DNA of 64,000 nucleotides from Rhodeus uyekii. Lineage: Eukaryota; Chordata; Actinopteri; Cypriniformes; Acheilognathidae. Shown one piece after another: positions 12,382-24,993 of this stretch (the first letter of the stretch is position 1; each line of letters starts with the position of its first letter). Both the position numbers and the translations under genes were made by a program. The DNA lies in NCBI GenBank assembly GCA_037043235.1, contig JAWRVZ010000131.1, positions 186,001-250,000 of the forward strand, in the 5' to 3' direction. The notes under the pieces were generated by a model. It saw nothing but the letters and a program-made list of their open reading frames with translations, was not told the DNA's origin and did not search any database.

Positions 12382-13556
12382 GAAAAAACGTTTCTGGTTG
12401 CGCATGTAACCATGGTTCCCTGAGAATAAGAAACAAGACATTGTGTCCCCTAGGGGGTCGCTATGGGGAATATCACCGGTATGACACGTTTTGGAAGCAT
12501 TAGTCCAATCACGACAATGAACTTACAGCTAATGGCTGTTATCAGCCCAGTCAGAGGACCACATAGGAGGTCCTTCTTCCTAAGGTGACCAGCAATGATC
12601 CAGACCAGAGCGGAGCGAAGGCTCAACCAAATGGGTACAACTTTCGTATAGAGAGGAAGCTTGATGACGGTTGCCATAGCTGAGCTCTAAGAACAGACAC
12701 CTCGGCATAACGACTTCTAGCCAAGAGGAGGCCTAACGAATCTCACCACAACCAAAAATCTAGGTGTATTGCTCTCAGGAGTCTCTCCACACTCAGGACT
12801 GCATACAAGGGGTTTGAGAGGAGCCTACCCCTTTAAAAATGCTGTCTGAGCAGAGCTCAACTGCATAATGATGTTTCAAATGATGCTGAGCACACCCTCT
12901 GTGCGAAGATCCAAAGAGCTCGGAAGGCGAGACTGGCGCATTGAGAAGAAAGTCCTTTTCTTTCCTCACGATCACAGACAGGTGTACCCAGAGGTGCCTT
13001 TCTGCAACCACCATAGCTGCCATAGAGTGATCAATCGCAGCAGCGACCCGAGGCATCAATATATAACCATAACCCTGCATCCCCTTCACATCAGTGTAAT
13101 TTGCTGTGTATGGTGGATCCCAGCGGAATATAGCTTTCACAACGAGTGTGTAGATTGGGGATGACTCGGTTATGTGGTTATGGCTCGGCAGGAAGCATTC
13201 ATCGACATGGCCGAATGGCCATTTATGTTTCTTGCGCTTCCACGGCAGATCTAATCTATCCACGGCTGAGCCATAACCAACAACAGCTCATGGCAGTCAA
13301 CTGAGCGTGAATGCTCCTTGCAGAAACACATGATACACATTTCATGTGTGTCATTGTGTGTCAGAAAATGCTGACACGGATGAACATACTTCAGGAAATG
13401 GCTGCCTTTACTGGTACTTCCCATAGTAATCAGAACAACAAGAAAGAGGATGACGTATTGCACAGGTGCCTCTTTTATACCTGTAGTTGCACCAGCAATG
13501 ACATCAATGCTTCAGACACGTTATTCCGGAGATATTCCCCATAGCACCCCCTAGGG
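12382..13556 (-). mobile_element. DIRS1-like retrotransposon fragment with inverted repeats
   Basis: The left end (about 12385-12510) carries the fish DIRS-type terminal phrase CTGGTTGCGCATGTAACC. The block CCCCTAGGGGGTCGCTATGG plus its continuation is repeated in inverted orientation at the right end (about 13500-13556). Inverted terminal repeats and minus-strand gag-like coding between them fit a DIRS element lacking reverse transcriptase and recombinase. Its 5' end is at the right. Confidence 0.75.
12793..13463 (-). pseudogene. DIRS gag-like remnant
   Basis: Two overlapping minus-strand frames make up this remnant. The upstream one (13463-13251) contains NDTHEMCIMC followed by KEHSR, matching the N-terminal motif DTHxxCVICLGxEHAR typical of fish DIRS gag proteins; the same motif is seen intact at 35645. 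The second (13263-12793) contains WKRKKHKWP and APVSPSELFG, again gag-like. A frame change near 13255 separates them. Zinc-knuckle-like Cys/His residues are partly kept. It is a broken capsid-type gene with no evident function. Confidence 0.7.
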
Positions 13557-14160
13557 CAGGGGTGGCCAACCCGCGGCTCTTTGACTGCTCTTTTGCGGCT
13601 CTTCAGTCTCCAGGCCCGCGGGCCGCAAGCCCTCTCATCCGGCCCACGGAGACCTTTTTGTCTACGGAAAAAAACCCATAAATTTACGTGTATCCCGCCA
13701 AGATCAGCCGCCGCTTACGAGGACATTATGTTTTTACCGAATTCAAATAGATTCGCACAGAAGGGCGTTCCCTTTCAAGAGTGGGAATGAGATGTTGCAA
13801 TGAATGCATTGGGATCTCCTCCCCTTCACGTCATTTCTGAAACCTTATAGGATAATGCCAGTTGACAACTGGCCAATCGTAGCGCGATGCGGCTCTAACA
13901 GACAGATGGTATAATTAGCATAAGCGCGTCAGAATATTGTGTCAAAATATTTCCTTCACACGGCTCTAAACGGAATATGGAAAAATAACAGAGGTTACGA
14001 TAGTAACAGGAGACGTTTTCCAACCGATCACTACATTACAAAACATTATTCGCTGCTTACTTTTTCTACTTCTGGTCACCGTCAATGAGATGATATATCG
14101 TTTTTTCCCGCATATATAATCCACAGACGCTTCATTTTTGCACCCTCATATAGCTCAGGG
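13557..14160. mobile_element. hAT-like element, 5' end only
   Basis: It begins CAGGGGTGGCCAACC, a common hAT (Charlie/Tip100-type) terminal sequence, and continues with GC-rich subterminal sequence containing repeated GCGGCTCT motifs. I could not find the expected inverted end (GGTTGGCCACCCCTG) or an 8-bp duplication downstream, so the element is truncated. The 3' limit is approximate. Confidence 0.5.
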
Positions 14161-14424
14161 GTGTGATATGTAAAATGCACAAAAATGTTATGTATTAACA
14201 TATGAAATGTGTGCTATAGCCCGCTGGACTGGTGAGTTTTTTCCCTCGTTTTTGCCTAAGGAAGACATTCCTAATGTCAAAACCTTTGCATCAATGTACA
14301 TTTCAATCTTTTGAACAACATACATGTGTGAAAAACATTTTCAAGAATAAAATACGTGAAGAACAATTTGAGAACAAACTTCCGATGATAATCTCAGGTC
14401 ACTGTTGATGTTAGGGAAATCAAA

Positions 14425-14428
<4 letters not shown>

Positions 14429-14458
<30 letters not shown>
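14429..14458. repeat. (TA)n microsatellite
   Basis: About 15 TA units, immediately beside a Tigger-like end that would use TA as its target. Confidence 0.95.
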
Positions 14459-14461
<3 letters not shown>

Positions 14462-14720
14462 TGGAGTTCACTTATCTCGACTCACGGTTAACTCGCCAAA
14501 ACTATTATGTCAACGTTTTTGAAGTGGAACCGCCAAACTCCATATTTGTCTTAGCATTTTCTAGTGGGTTATGTCGATTCTGTTATTCTGTCACTGAAAT
14601 CTAATATTTTGAGCAAAAAAAGGGACAAATTCGCCACTTCGTTATTTCGAGGAATTATAGACTTTGTATTATAGTATTATATTGTATTATAGTGACTCTA
14701 TATGATGAACCTGCACATCA
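14459..14720 (+). mobile_element. Tigger-like element, one end
   Basis: It starts CAGTGGAGTTCACTTATCTC directly after TA, and continues with CGACTC and AACTCGCC motifs like pogo/Tigger terminal regions. No inverted partner end was found within several kb, so this is a truncated copy. Confidence 0.45.
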
Positions 14721-15967
14721 AAGAGCATCCTCGAAACTCGCGTTAATATTAACACATGTACCAATGCATTTTATGAAGACGTTACACTTAAACTTAACGA
14801 ATAAATACAGTGTTCATCCGATAGTTTTGTAAATCGTGCAAGTTTTGCATTTTTTGCATTTTTCAAAGCCTAAGAGTATTACTATCCAATAAATTAGTTA
14901 CAGGAAATAAATGTTCACAGTTGAAGTGTGAAGCACTTGTTGCAGGTTGGGGTGGGGGGTGGGATAATGATTTTATTTTGAAATCCTATAAATGATACAG
15001 ATAGGGATACAGATTATTATGACCCACCTTGAGTGCCTTTCACCATAATAGCAGTATGCTTGTACAGCGGGAGCGGCTGAGGACTTTTGCATGTTGCACT
15101 GATGGAATTAAATTATATATGTTTTAGATGCAGATTTGAAAGATTATATTGTAATGCAGGGAGATGGAACTGAAATTGTCCTAGCCATTGTCACAAACAT
15201 GCAAAAGTAATTCATGCAAAATCTCATTGCACCTTTATTTGGGAGTCAGACATCCAAATTACTTATGAATAGCCCATCTAGAGAAAGCAAACGTCTCAAG
15301 CTGACAGCCTCATGAATAACCCAAATGAAAATGGAGCCAACTATTCATGACCTTTTCTGTCCTGGAAAACATGGCACTATTTGCAAGCTGAAGGAATTTC
15401 ATCCTTTCAACGTATGTAAAATGCATTTCAGTAAGTCAATTAAATGTTTTATATTTTATGAGGTGATGCACAGACAGAATTTTCTTTTTTCTTTTCTTTT
15501 TTAACACATTGCTTTCTTTTGAACAATTGCACACCATTTGCTTTTGAAATGTTTTGATATTTTCTTTGAAAAGTGTAAAGTCTTTCAATCTTGTTTATTA
15601 GTGTTTAGACATCACTAAACTAATTTATCACGTCTAATAATTAGTGCTCTATTTGCTTTCCTTTGTTTTGATAGTAATTTGATTGGCTTGAGTGTGTTTA
15701 TCAGCTGCAGAGATTAACTTCATTCTTGAATCATCAAATTAATGTCTTTAGCTTTTCATTATGCTGAGTGCATTTGGGGCAGGTGCAATACATCTGAAAT
15801 AATTATTGAAATCAGAATAAATTAGACAGAAATAAATGTAATACTTTATCATAGAATATTCTTCAAATTTAATTGTAAAGCTATTAATGTAACCATAATA
15901 TTTGAAAATTAAAGATGGTGAGAGACTCAATGACAGCAAATTAATGTTTGCAAATTAATTTCTAGTC
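14721..15967. other. AT-rich non-coding DNA with a candidate conserved block
   Basis: A G-rich run lies at 14947-14963. About 15170-15480 is unique sequence with several TGAATAA, ATTA and ATGCAAA motifs. No gene was recognised. Confidence 0.4.
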
Positions 15968-16030
15968 TTAAAGGGATAGTTCACCCAAAATGAATATAAT
16001 CAAATAATATAAATCAATATAATCCTTGTT
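15968..16030. repeat. Fish AAGGGATAGTTCACCC repeat, end fragment
   Basis: It begins TTAAAGGGATAGTTCACCCA, a phrase I recognise from a very abundant dispersed repeat of fish genomes. Only the start is present. Other pieces of the family lie near 43946, 48260 and 57965-58165. Confidence 0.55.
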
Positions 16031-17099
16031 CATTAATTATCCATTGTATTAACACATTTAAATATTTTCTAGAAATATTGTCTGAACCGTTTTTTTATCA
16101 ACTTATAAACAAATCTTATAGCATATTAGTTTAGATAGAATTGTACCAGTAATCTACAACACTTGAAATTGATTGCACAACTAGTCAGAGGGGAGGGCAA
16201 ATACCCTCATACAGTAAATGTCCTCTTACATCGTTGAGATCCCTCTCACGGTTAAGTCTTTGTAGGCAAAGAGATGAACTCTCTAAAGCACTGGCAGAAA
16301 ATCAAAAGTACTTGTTTGAATTCTTGTGAGCAGATACTTGAGCAGACTCACACTAGAGTGCTAGAGGTGAAGGGGGGGAGGGGTGAATAGGTCTGGGGGG
16401 TGGGGGTGTAATGAAAGCGAAACGAGACAGAGAGAGACATTCATGTTGATGTGTGACAATCCCAGAGAGCCAATTCGACACTTTGGAGGCACTGACAGAT
16501 GTTCAGGTCAAACGGCATCCAAGGAATTCTGTGATTAAAGAAGGATGTATTCACAATGGAGATAAAAATACTTAGAAACAATTTTCTATCAGAAATTAGT
16601 AAATATCACAAATAATTGGGATGAAATGGCAAGTAACAATGAATTAACGGTAAGATTTTGATAACTCATAAAATATACTCCAGTAATCTTTGTTTTAATT
16701 AGAAATTTGAAAAATCGTTTGTTCACAGTGCATAATGAAGATACAATTTGTATCACAAGATACAAATTGTATCACAAGACACAATTTGCTAATAGTAGAT
16801 AATAAATTAGACATCATAAACTAATAATCTATGTTAAAGATTCTACATAACCTTTTTACATTTCATGTTGTATAGATGTACTTTAAGTCATGATTTATGA
16901 ACAAACATGAATAATGAATAAATAATTGCTCTTAATCTAGATAAATCATTTCATGCATAGAGGTCACTACAGTGGAAAGCTAATAAAAATCCATATGCAT
17001 ATGTTTTGATTGCACAGTTGCACATCAACCACTACAGTGGACACTTATGCATCATCCCATACACTGCCACCAAGTGACAAGCCTTTGTATGTCTAGGTA
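16031..17099. other. Unassigned DNA with a G-rich run and an inverted repeat
   Basis: Contains a G-rich segment (16372-16406) and a 15-bp perfect inverted repeat (16740-16754 with 16759-16773, 4-base spacer). No gene was recognised. Confidence 0.5.
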
Positions 17100-17565
17100 T
17101 TGTATGTTTGTTCCCTATTTCAGTCACATCACCACCTAGGTTTAATCTGAGGGGTTCATCCCGCTCCTCATACACATCACCAGATGTGGAGTTCCCTGGT
17201 GAGGCTGTAGGTCCTTCTCAGAGGGAAGAGTAGCGCAGGTCAAGTCTGACCTGGAGTTGACTGCCATGCTTTCCCGGGCCGTAGGGAAACTTACGGGAGT
17301 AAGTAAGCTCTCACCCGCCGAGGAGCAGGTCTTGATGGTTGCAACTTACTGACTTACCAGGATCTGGTTTTCAGACCTGATTTACTTTACAACACCCCTT
17401 CCCTGGCAGAATCCCCTAAGAAATTACATGCTTTCTCAGGGATGCTTTTTGCACAAGCATCCAGAACTCTGGAACCTCCAAGTGATGCTTCTGGATGAGA
17501 TGCGGTAGACTTATGTGGACAACCACCAGTAGTTGTAGACACTATTCCTTAACCCAGAGCCCCCT
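17100..17565 (+). other. Possible retroelement remnant, unassigned
   Basis: GC content rises here and the sequence reads like decayed coding DNA, with many interrupted frames. I could not match it to a family. A gag-like remnant of a DIRS or Gypsy element is possible. Confidence 0.25.
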
Positions 17566-17569
17566 CTGC

Positions 17570-17925
17570 TAGGCAAGATTATGCCTTGAAGTGGAAATGA
17601 AATTAAAATGTTCTTGCGAGTGATCTTTTGAGTCTCTGTAATGGAACCATGAGTCGTCGCTTATTGATCGATCAAAGCTTTCTAGTACTTGTGTAGATTT
17701 GTAGTAGTGAGTGGAAGTATGAAGGTGCTGAGCTTGTGGAAGTTCTGTATGCAAGAGTCAGTGCTTTGAATTTGATGCATGCTGCAAGTGGGAGCCAGTG
17801 TAGTGAGATGAAGAGTGGTGTGACATGAGTCCTTTTGGTGACCTGCGGCATTCTGGATCAGTTGCAGGGGTTTGATTGCACTAGCAGGAAGTCAGAGCAT
17901 TGCAATGATCCAGGACAATTTAAAT
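17570..17925 (+). repeat. LINE-tail-like dispersed repeat
   Basis: The stretch about 17760-17920 (GGGAGCCAGTGTAGTGA, then GCATTCTGGATCAGTTGCAG, then a CATTGCAATGATCCAG motif) resembles the 3' untranslated part of a common fish non-LTR retrotransposon. Boundaries and exact family are uncertain. Confidence 0.35.
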
Positions 17926-18358
17926 TTTAGGTCATCATTGTCATGTAAATGTACCCTGAGGGTTTAAATATACTGAATAGACAATCAGCAGAACAAAGAA
18001 CAGGTGTGATACCAATTAAAAATGTATAGCAACAAACAATGAGCTAGAACTTTTTATTATTTTTATTATTTATTTATTTGCTTAACCACCTTAAAATTCG
18101 CTTTTTTTTAATTACTTTTATTTACACAATTTGAAGAAATACAGCAAGACAATATAAACACAATTCCACTCACCTAGTCAATACCATGAAGCAAATATCC
18201 ATCCTGTCCATTTAAATGTCTATGTTAAATAGCAAATTCAGCCGTTTAGTGAATCTGATTGCTATAGCCAATATCCAACATAGTCATGGGGTCTTCAATT
18301 TGTAGCTGTTTTTGAATGGTAGCCTGGTAATTTTGTTGGCAATCAAATATTTAGTATC
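17926..18358. other. Unassigned AT-rich DNA
   Basis: A TTTATT-rich stretch at 18050-18085; otherwise nothing recognised. Confidence 0.5.
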
Positions 18359-18363
18359 TGTAT

Positions 18364-18762
18364 TGTCACGGATCAACCAGGCTCTCTCACCTCACACCCA
18401 CAATTACCTTCCCCAGAGGACTGACTGCACACACCTGCTCCTCATCACCACAACCATCACCTCACCACATAAGCACGCACCTCACCTCAATTCACCGTCT
18501 GACATACAAAGTACACAGGACTACTCTCCTTGACGCCACGGCACCAGCAAGCCCCGGCCTCGGCTTCCTGAGTCTAGGCCCAACCAAACTCCAAGTACCC
18601 ATCTTTGACCAGCCGCTCTACTTCAGTCACTGGACTCACCATTCCTCCATCACCACCAACCTGTCATCCTGTAAGCCTGTTCATTCCATCATCTTACGTC
18701 AAAGTTTATTTAATGAACATTTGCTTGCACTAACTCTCTTGTCCGAGTAACTGTCCGTAACA
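18364..18762 (+). mobile_element. Solo LTR with near-matching target duplication
   Basis: It starts TGTCACGGATC and ends CTGTCCGTAACA. The flanks are TGTAT (18359-18363) and TGTAC (18763-18767), a 5-bp duplication with one mismatch. The body is C-rich in the U3-like part. The same terminus is found at 4704-4715, so two copies of one LTR family are present. No coding sequence adjoins it. Confidence 0.75.
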
Positions 18763-20804
18763 TGTACGCTCCATAATTAAAGTAACTGGTACTTTATCAT
18801 CTGTAACAGTTTAAACTAATAACACAATGCATCTTTGCGACAATTTATTGGCTGATATACAAAGGGTGGCTAGCCTCTCCTATGTATGTTTTCATTAACC
18901 ATCTAAGCACTGAAAGTCAAATGCTCAATGGTCATGGGCAAAACATTTTTTTAAAATCGAGACCAGCTACTCCAAATATGGATTTTGTATCCCCTACCCT
19001 TCTCTACCCCCCTTAGTCTCACTTTAGCACAATTTTCCTTACAGTTGTAATTACATCAACAGAATTGGGACGGTCAGGGAAAGAGCAGTGGTGGTTCTGA
19101 CCAGATATATATGGTGTTACAGTAGTAAAATTACAAGCAAGAAATACACATCCTTAATAAACGAGAATTTTAGACTGTCCTTGCCTCACCTGATGATACT
19201 AAGAGACAAAAGCAAACATTCTCAGCATTTTTGGATTGTCAGTTAGTGGCTTGCCATCAGACATGTGCTAGCACAGAAAAGAGTACAAAAACATATTTTC
19301 CCACATTCATATTAAAATCGTCCTATTAATTCTCTTAATTCATTGAAAAGGAAGAAAAATACCATCTGCCGCAGCCCCAAAGGCAAATGGTAATTCGGTT
19401 GGAAAAAGGATATAAAAAACAAAAAACAAATAAATACTACTTCAGGAAAAAATTAAATAAACATTGTCCTAAAGGCTGCTTCTACCACATTCACCACACA
19501 GCTCTAAAGTTTTATTTTAAGACTTCTCTTCAGTTAGGGAACATTTGGGCTCTACTCTCTCCCAGGGCATTAAACATTAATTTCCTTTATCTGGAATAGA
19601 ATCGAGATATTAAAAAAAGAGAAGTAAAGCATCAACTTTGTGACTTTTTGGATGTTTTGTTTCCTTGATTCTTATTAATGTTACTGTCCTCGTGAAGGAA
19701 AAAAGGCTCCACATCTGCAATGAAAGGGCCTTTACTTTGTGTTTTGTAGAGGTGCATCCCTCAGGCAGCTCATTATTTTTTATGAATTGTAAATCAAGAT
19801 TTTCTTCTGCTTCATTTGAGGTAATGCCTTTTTCTTTTCTACATCACAAGAACATGGTTGAATCTGGCATGTTTGCTGGGAATTTATACACTGGTATCAA
19901 TTAAAATGCAGGAATGTAAATATCAGAAATGCTGCATACACATGCAGCAGTGGGATAATGTGTTTATTCACTCTTGTGCAAGGCTAGAACTCATTCAATG
20001 CAGAATCAGGGTCAAAACTTGAAACTAAGCTTTGTAGTCAAGACTATTATTAGACTAGATGGTGCATATCATGAATATTGCATCATCAAGACTCCCTTCT
20101 ACTGAAGCACTTCAAATCATTAACGATAAAACGTATACTCTTAGACACTTCTCGTGCTTTATATTCACTGAATCTTCACTCTTCACCACACTGCAGTGAA
20201 AAACCTGCACCCAGACTGCTACAAAAATGATCTGAAAACAAAACACTAGAGCATGGAAAGTGGTCTTTAGTATTTCTCTTGGTCAGCCCCTTCAGTCTAT
20301 GTTTGCATCAAGTCTACACAGGGTCTTAGCTGGGAGCTCAGCAGGCAAGCATTTCCAAAGAAGAGTTGGCAGTGAAAGAGCTGTGTGTGGATTTTGTGAG
20401 GATTTTGTTCACCGCTGCTCCTTGCTGAGCACTTTCCCAAGCACCATGCGTTGATTCTGAGAGACAAGTTCACTCTGGATCCACCACAACATGTGACCCT
20501 CGCTCGCCTGGGAGGTAAAGAGCACAAACCTTTTATTTTCAAGTAGGGAAAGAATGAGACATATCGTAAAGGTTGAACCTGATCAACTCCACAGAAATCT
20601 CACCCTCTCAGCTATTCCAGAATTGAGAGACGCACAGGAATCTTAAATACAACAGTATTCCTCTCAGACTTTATACCTCAGATTTGAACAGCTCCAAAAA
20701 CAGGCCTGCCTTGCAATGCCAAAAGAGTCTGGTGCATTTGTTCAATTGCAAGGAAGCAATAAAAAAATAAAATAATAATGAGACTATTTGAGAATTGAAA
20801 ACGT
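18763..20804. other. Unassigned non-coding DNA
   Basis: Mostly unique, AT-rich sequence. About 19640-19910 has a single short open frame without a recognisable domain and may be conserved non-coding sequence. No RNA gene or transposon end was seen. Confidence 0.4.
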
Positions 20805-21730
20805 CTCTGGTTACGCATGTAACCCTAGTTCCCTGAGAGGGCACAAGACTCTGCATCAAAGCGCTATGGGAACGCGATTAGCGTAATCATTTCTTGAAGC
20901 ACAATAGAAAACACCTGTGTGAATGCACACGGATGACGTCATGAGCCAGGAATACAAAAGGCGCGCCGTAACCCGGAAACAGAAGCTTGCCCAGTGTCTG
21001 AAACAAGCCCAGCATGCACAGGAGCTGAGGCTAAGTGATGCAGCGTCTTGTTCCCTCTCAGGGAAGGGTTACATACGTAACCTGAGACGTTCCCTTTCTA
21101 GGGAATTCGAGCTGCGTCAAAGCACTATGGGAATGAGCTACCACCACCGCCTCAGCGAATAAAGTATGCTGCCCGAAACGTTCTCCTAAGGAGAAGACCT
21201 GGCTCCCTTGGGAGGCCAACACTTCTCTGCAAGAGATAGCCTTAACTAAGACTTGCACAACAAAAGATTTGCATGGGCCACGGGGCCTCAGCCCAGAGGA
21301 ACATAAGCAGACCCTCCTGGCACCACGACGGGAGGAGGAACCCACACACTACGAGTAGTGGCCGCAAAAAGTGGCCTAAAAAACTCCTAAGTATAAAGGA
21401 GAGAGAAAGGGGGAGACCCTGGGCAGGCCCACTAGGGCCATAACCCAGGTTCTCCAAGTACTGCAAGTTCACCTCCTCGGAGTCGGCACAGGGACAACCT
21501 GTGCCGACAATGAAGCCAGATCCCCCAAAACGCCTAAAGTGATGGCCATCCGAGGAGGGACTGGGCGCACCTAAAACTGTGCGTCTTCAGCCAAAGCCGT
21601 GGAGCAGCCATGACAGCGGACATCGAGGCGCAAGAAAAGATCAATGCTAATATTGATATCCAAAGAAGAACTTCAGACACCTAGGTAGGTGCCCCCCACA
21701 AAGGAACCGAGAACCCCCTAACGGCGCGTA
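20805..21730 (-). mobile_element. DIRS1-like terminal repeat block
   Basis: The segment 20806-20862 (ACGTCTCTGGTTACGCATGT, then CCCTGAGAGGG) is repeated in inverted form at about 21039-21096. This is followed by TTCCCTTTCTAGGGAATTCG and AGCTGCGTCAAAGC, the characteristic end of fish DIRS elements. Between the arms lies a promoter-like segment also seen near 35450-35560. Sequence to about 21730 reads as a decayed 3' coding tail on the minus strand. No intact recombinase is visible. Confidence 0.65.
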
Positions 21731-22359
21731 GCTGCTCCAGCCATATTGTTAAATATTATTAGTTTAAATAACTGTTTTCTATTTGAATATATTTTAAAAT
21801 GTAATTTATTCCTGTGATGGCAAAGTTGAGTTTTCAGCATCATTACTCCCAGTCTTCAGATATCATTATAAAAAGCTGATTTGCTGCTCAGGAAACAGTT
21901 TTATTTGATTTCTTACTTACCCCAAAACTTTTGAACGGGAGTTTATAAACCAATACATTGTTCTTTGAGACACACCAAAGTGGTTCATCATTTACACTGC
22001 GCTTTAGTGTTATACAGTATGAACAGTCATCACGTGTGGGATGTTTCAGATTGATGGAGCAATCTATGAAGAATGAGGTTAAACAGTGAGGATCATTTTA
22101 TGCTCAAGGTTTGTCGTTTTCAGGCTTCCTGTGGACCCCAGCACAATAACCTTTATCACCTTAAGTTTAGTTGACATCTGCTCATTTACCACATCCTGAC
22201 CGCTGTTTAACAGCGTTTAACATTACGTGCGCTATTGAAAGATCTTTCCAAGACACTCCAATCATGTACAAAGCCTAGTTTATAATTTTAAAAACACTCT
22301 GGCACTTATTATTCTGTGATACTGAATTATCGATTTCCATCATCTCACTATTGTGTTTT
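21731..22359. other. Probable flank of a dispersed repeat
   Basis: AT-rich, no gene. It may belong to the repeat that ends at 22632, but the 5' limit cannot be set from one copy. Confidence 0.35.
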
Positions 22360-22632
22360 GCAGAGCTGCTTTATAAACTGAATTGACGTTTCATCATTGA
22401 CTAATTTTGCAACATTGAATTCAACATTTGAATCAACACTGAACTGACTCAAGCTGAATAACGACAGAATTGTATTTTTTGGAGCTGATATAGAAGAACT
22501 GAACTCATTGTGAACTTTTAGTTATTCAACTGAATCAACTCTAAACTGACTTGAGCTCAATAATGATAAAATTGTCTTTAATAAACAGGATAAAAAGTGC
22601 TATTTAAATAAAGGTGACTTGACTAAGAGAAC
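22360..22632 (+). repeat. Cyprinid dispersed repeat, AGGTGACTTGACT end
   Basis: It ends TTTAAATAAAGGTGACTTGA, the reverse complement of the start of the minus-strand copy at 62866. Within it, a ~45-bp unit (CTGAACTGACTCAAGCTGAA and the diverged CTAAACTGACTTGAGCTCAA) occurs twice about 94 bp apart. Confidence 0.5.
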
Positions 22633-24469
22633 CTTTGTCTTGAAAAATAACATTTCACAAACTAAAGGGTTCACATAAAAAAAAATATTTATAGTAGCAC
22701 AACACACACCCTCTCAACACGCAAACCTCTCACATGTACATACAACCATATAAAAGGAGTTGCATATGTTTTTAATTTTTTCTTGACTCCACAGCATCAC
22801 CTGAGATGGATATTATGTTGCAAACTCTTAAGGAGTACTTTTAAAGCAATTTTGCTGTGATTTAAAATTTATATTCTCAGATTCCCTCCCTGGAACAAGT
22901 CCAGCATTTATGTGTGCACCTGCGCATAAGCATTCCTTATCAGATCCTATTCAGGCAAATTACTCTATATCTCTGTGTTTGGATGATGGTTCAGGACCCA
23001 ATTAAATGAAGACGTAATGTGGTATTATGGGTAGTGGTTGCGTCTGCACAGCCAGCAATATGAATGGCACACATACAGCATTATAGAAGTGTTGATTAGA
23101 GATGACAGCCCTGAATAGGTAATTAGCTTCTCTGGCAGCTTTTTCAACAGACATCTCACGCTTCAAATGTGATTCTCTGATGCCACTGATGGTATTTTTA
23201 GCCACTGACATTGGGTGGGAGGACTCTGTACAGCAGTGGTGATTAATGGACATGTTTTCAACTATTGTAGGACAACATGCAAACATCACTATGCTTTCTG
23301 CACACTTCATTCATTCATTCAGTCTGTATAGATCTGTCTAGCATAAAAATGTCTCTTTATAAACGTCAGAAACAAGGGTATACATTTGTCTCTGATATTC
23401 TACTTTTTAAAATTATAATTAAATAATGTTTTTTTTTTATTATTATTGTGTTTTATTTAGTACAAAGAAAAAACTACCAAAATTAGGGAACAAACAAAAA
23501 GGACCACAAACCATAAGAAATATGCTCCTTTTTTCTGCAGGTAAGATTATTGTGTAACATACATGATTATCAGTTAAGGAGCAGATTTTGCACACTGACA
23601 ACGTACAAGGCATTACATCACCACCTGTGTAAAGTATACATGTTAGGTCATACAAATACACAAGCCAGAAGAGCAAATGCAAGAGACAGAGGAAGGAAAC
23701 TAAACTGGGAGAGAGACTGAAAGGGATATATAAACAAGGGATGGTGCTATGATGTATGAAGAGAGCAAAATAACATGATAGAGGAAGCGAGGAAGAAAAG
23801 GACAAGGGGAAAGAGAGCTGTTGAACAGAGGTTCGTGGAGGGAGGGAGTAGTTTCACCTGATGCTGCATTTTGCTGCAGTGTGGTCTCTCTGCATCTATA
23901 CTTCATTGCACCTGTGGAACAGTGTGTGGTGCTGCTCCCTAGAGTTCACAGAGAGAACTGCTTCTTAAGACTTCAACAACACAAAGCACAGTTCCTGATT
24001 TCCACATGGTACATGACATGGGTGATCATATATAAATGCAATTTTTACTAAAGCCAAATTTAATACTGCATTCGTATGCACTTTTTCTAATAATACATTG
24101 CTCACAAGGCTTTAGAGACAAAAACAACAACATATGTACTATAATTATTATAATGAATAATTAATATTATTATGTTTTGTTTTATTATACAATATTTGCC
24201 TTACATCTGAGATACTGTGGAGTTATTTGTTGCTATAGTTTTTATGTTAGTACAGGTGTTAGTATTATTGATTAGTAGCAATATTATTCATTATTAATAT
24301 AATATTTTTTAATTATTATTATTGCTGTTTTTCTTCAGTATTGTTATCATAATTGTGGTAGCACTTTAGTTTATGGTCCAATTATCACTATTAAATAGTT
24401 AGCTAGTTAACTTATTTTCTTGCATATTACCACGATACTGACCATTTATTAGTACTTAAAAAGCACATA
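22633..24469. other. Non-coding DNA with a candidate conserved block
   Basis: About 22990-23290 is high-complexity sequence containing GGTAATTAGCTTC and GTGATTAATGGACATG, which are homeodomain-like sites. The rest is AT-rich, with purine-rich sequence at 23680-23860. No gene was recognised; the longest minus-strand frame (23805-23443) is low-complexity Ser/Leu/Phe. Confidence 0.4.
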
Positions 24470-24474
24470 GTAAT

Positions 24475-24800
24475 TGTCACAGTCGTGTCATGTTGTTTCA
24501 TGACAACATGTGTGATACTGTGTATTTCCGTGTCGTTCCTGCCTTCATTACCGTCATTACCTGTCCAGTCTATCACTCCCCTCGTTAGTCGTTCAGCTAT
24601 TCCCAATCTCCTTGTGTATAAAACTCTCGTGTTCTCGTGTTTTTGTCGATCGTTAACGTTGCTACGTCGTGTGTGGATGTTATCTCCGTGTTTCAAGTAA
24701 CTGCAGGTCTTTTGTTTTTAATTTTGAAGAAAAGTGAGTTTCATTTAAAACCTGCTTCCTCGTGTCTCTCCGCATCACACACGTCACCCCATTGCTAACA
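24475..24800 (+). mobile_element. Solo LTR with GTAAT target duplication
   Basis: It starts TGTCACAGTCGTG and ends TTGCTAACA. The exact 5-bp duplication GTAAT flanks it (24470-24474 and 24801-24805). It contains a TATA-like TGTATAAAACTC near 24616 and a U5-like end rich in CTCGTGTCTCTCCGC. A short hairpin (CATGTTGT with ACAACATG) sits near the start. The 326-bp length and 5-bp duplication fit a solo Gypsy-type LTR. Confidence 0.9.
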
Positions 24801-24993
24801 GTAATGCCTTATTCTCCAGAACGATATTCTATATCGCTTAATCATACGCAATTCCTACCCAATACTTAAACTAAGCATCTACCTAACCATTTACCAATGT
24901 TAATGCAGGTTATTGAAAAGTTCTAGTTAATATAGTAAATACCCAAATCTAAAGTTGTACCATGATTGTTCTTATAAGTATAATTATGTTATG

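Noticed and set aside
13557..14200. Complete hAT transposon
   Set aside because: Only the 5' end is clear; no inverted 3' end or 8-bp duplication.
23443..23805. 120-residue minus-strand frame rich in Ser/Leu/Phe
   Set aside because: Low-complexity translation of purine-rich DNA; looks like a membrane protein only by composition.
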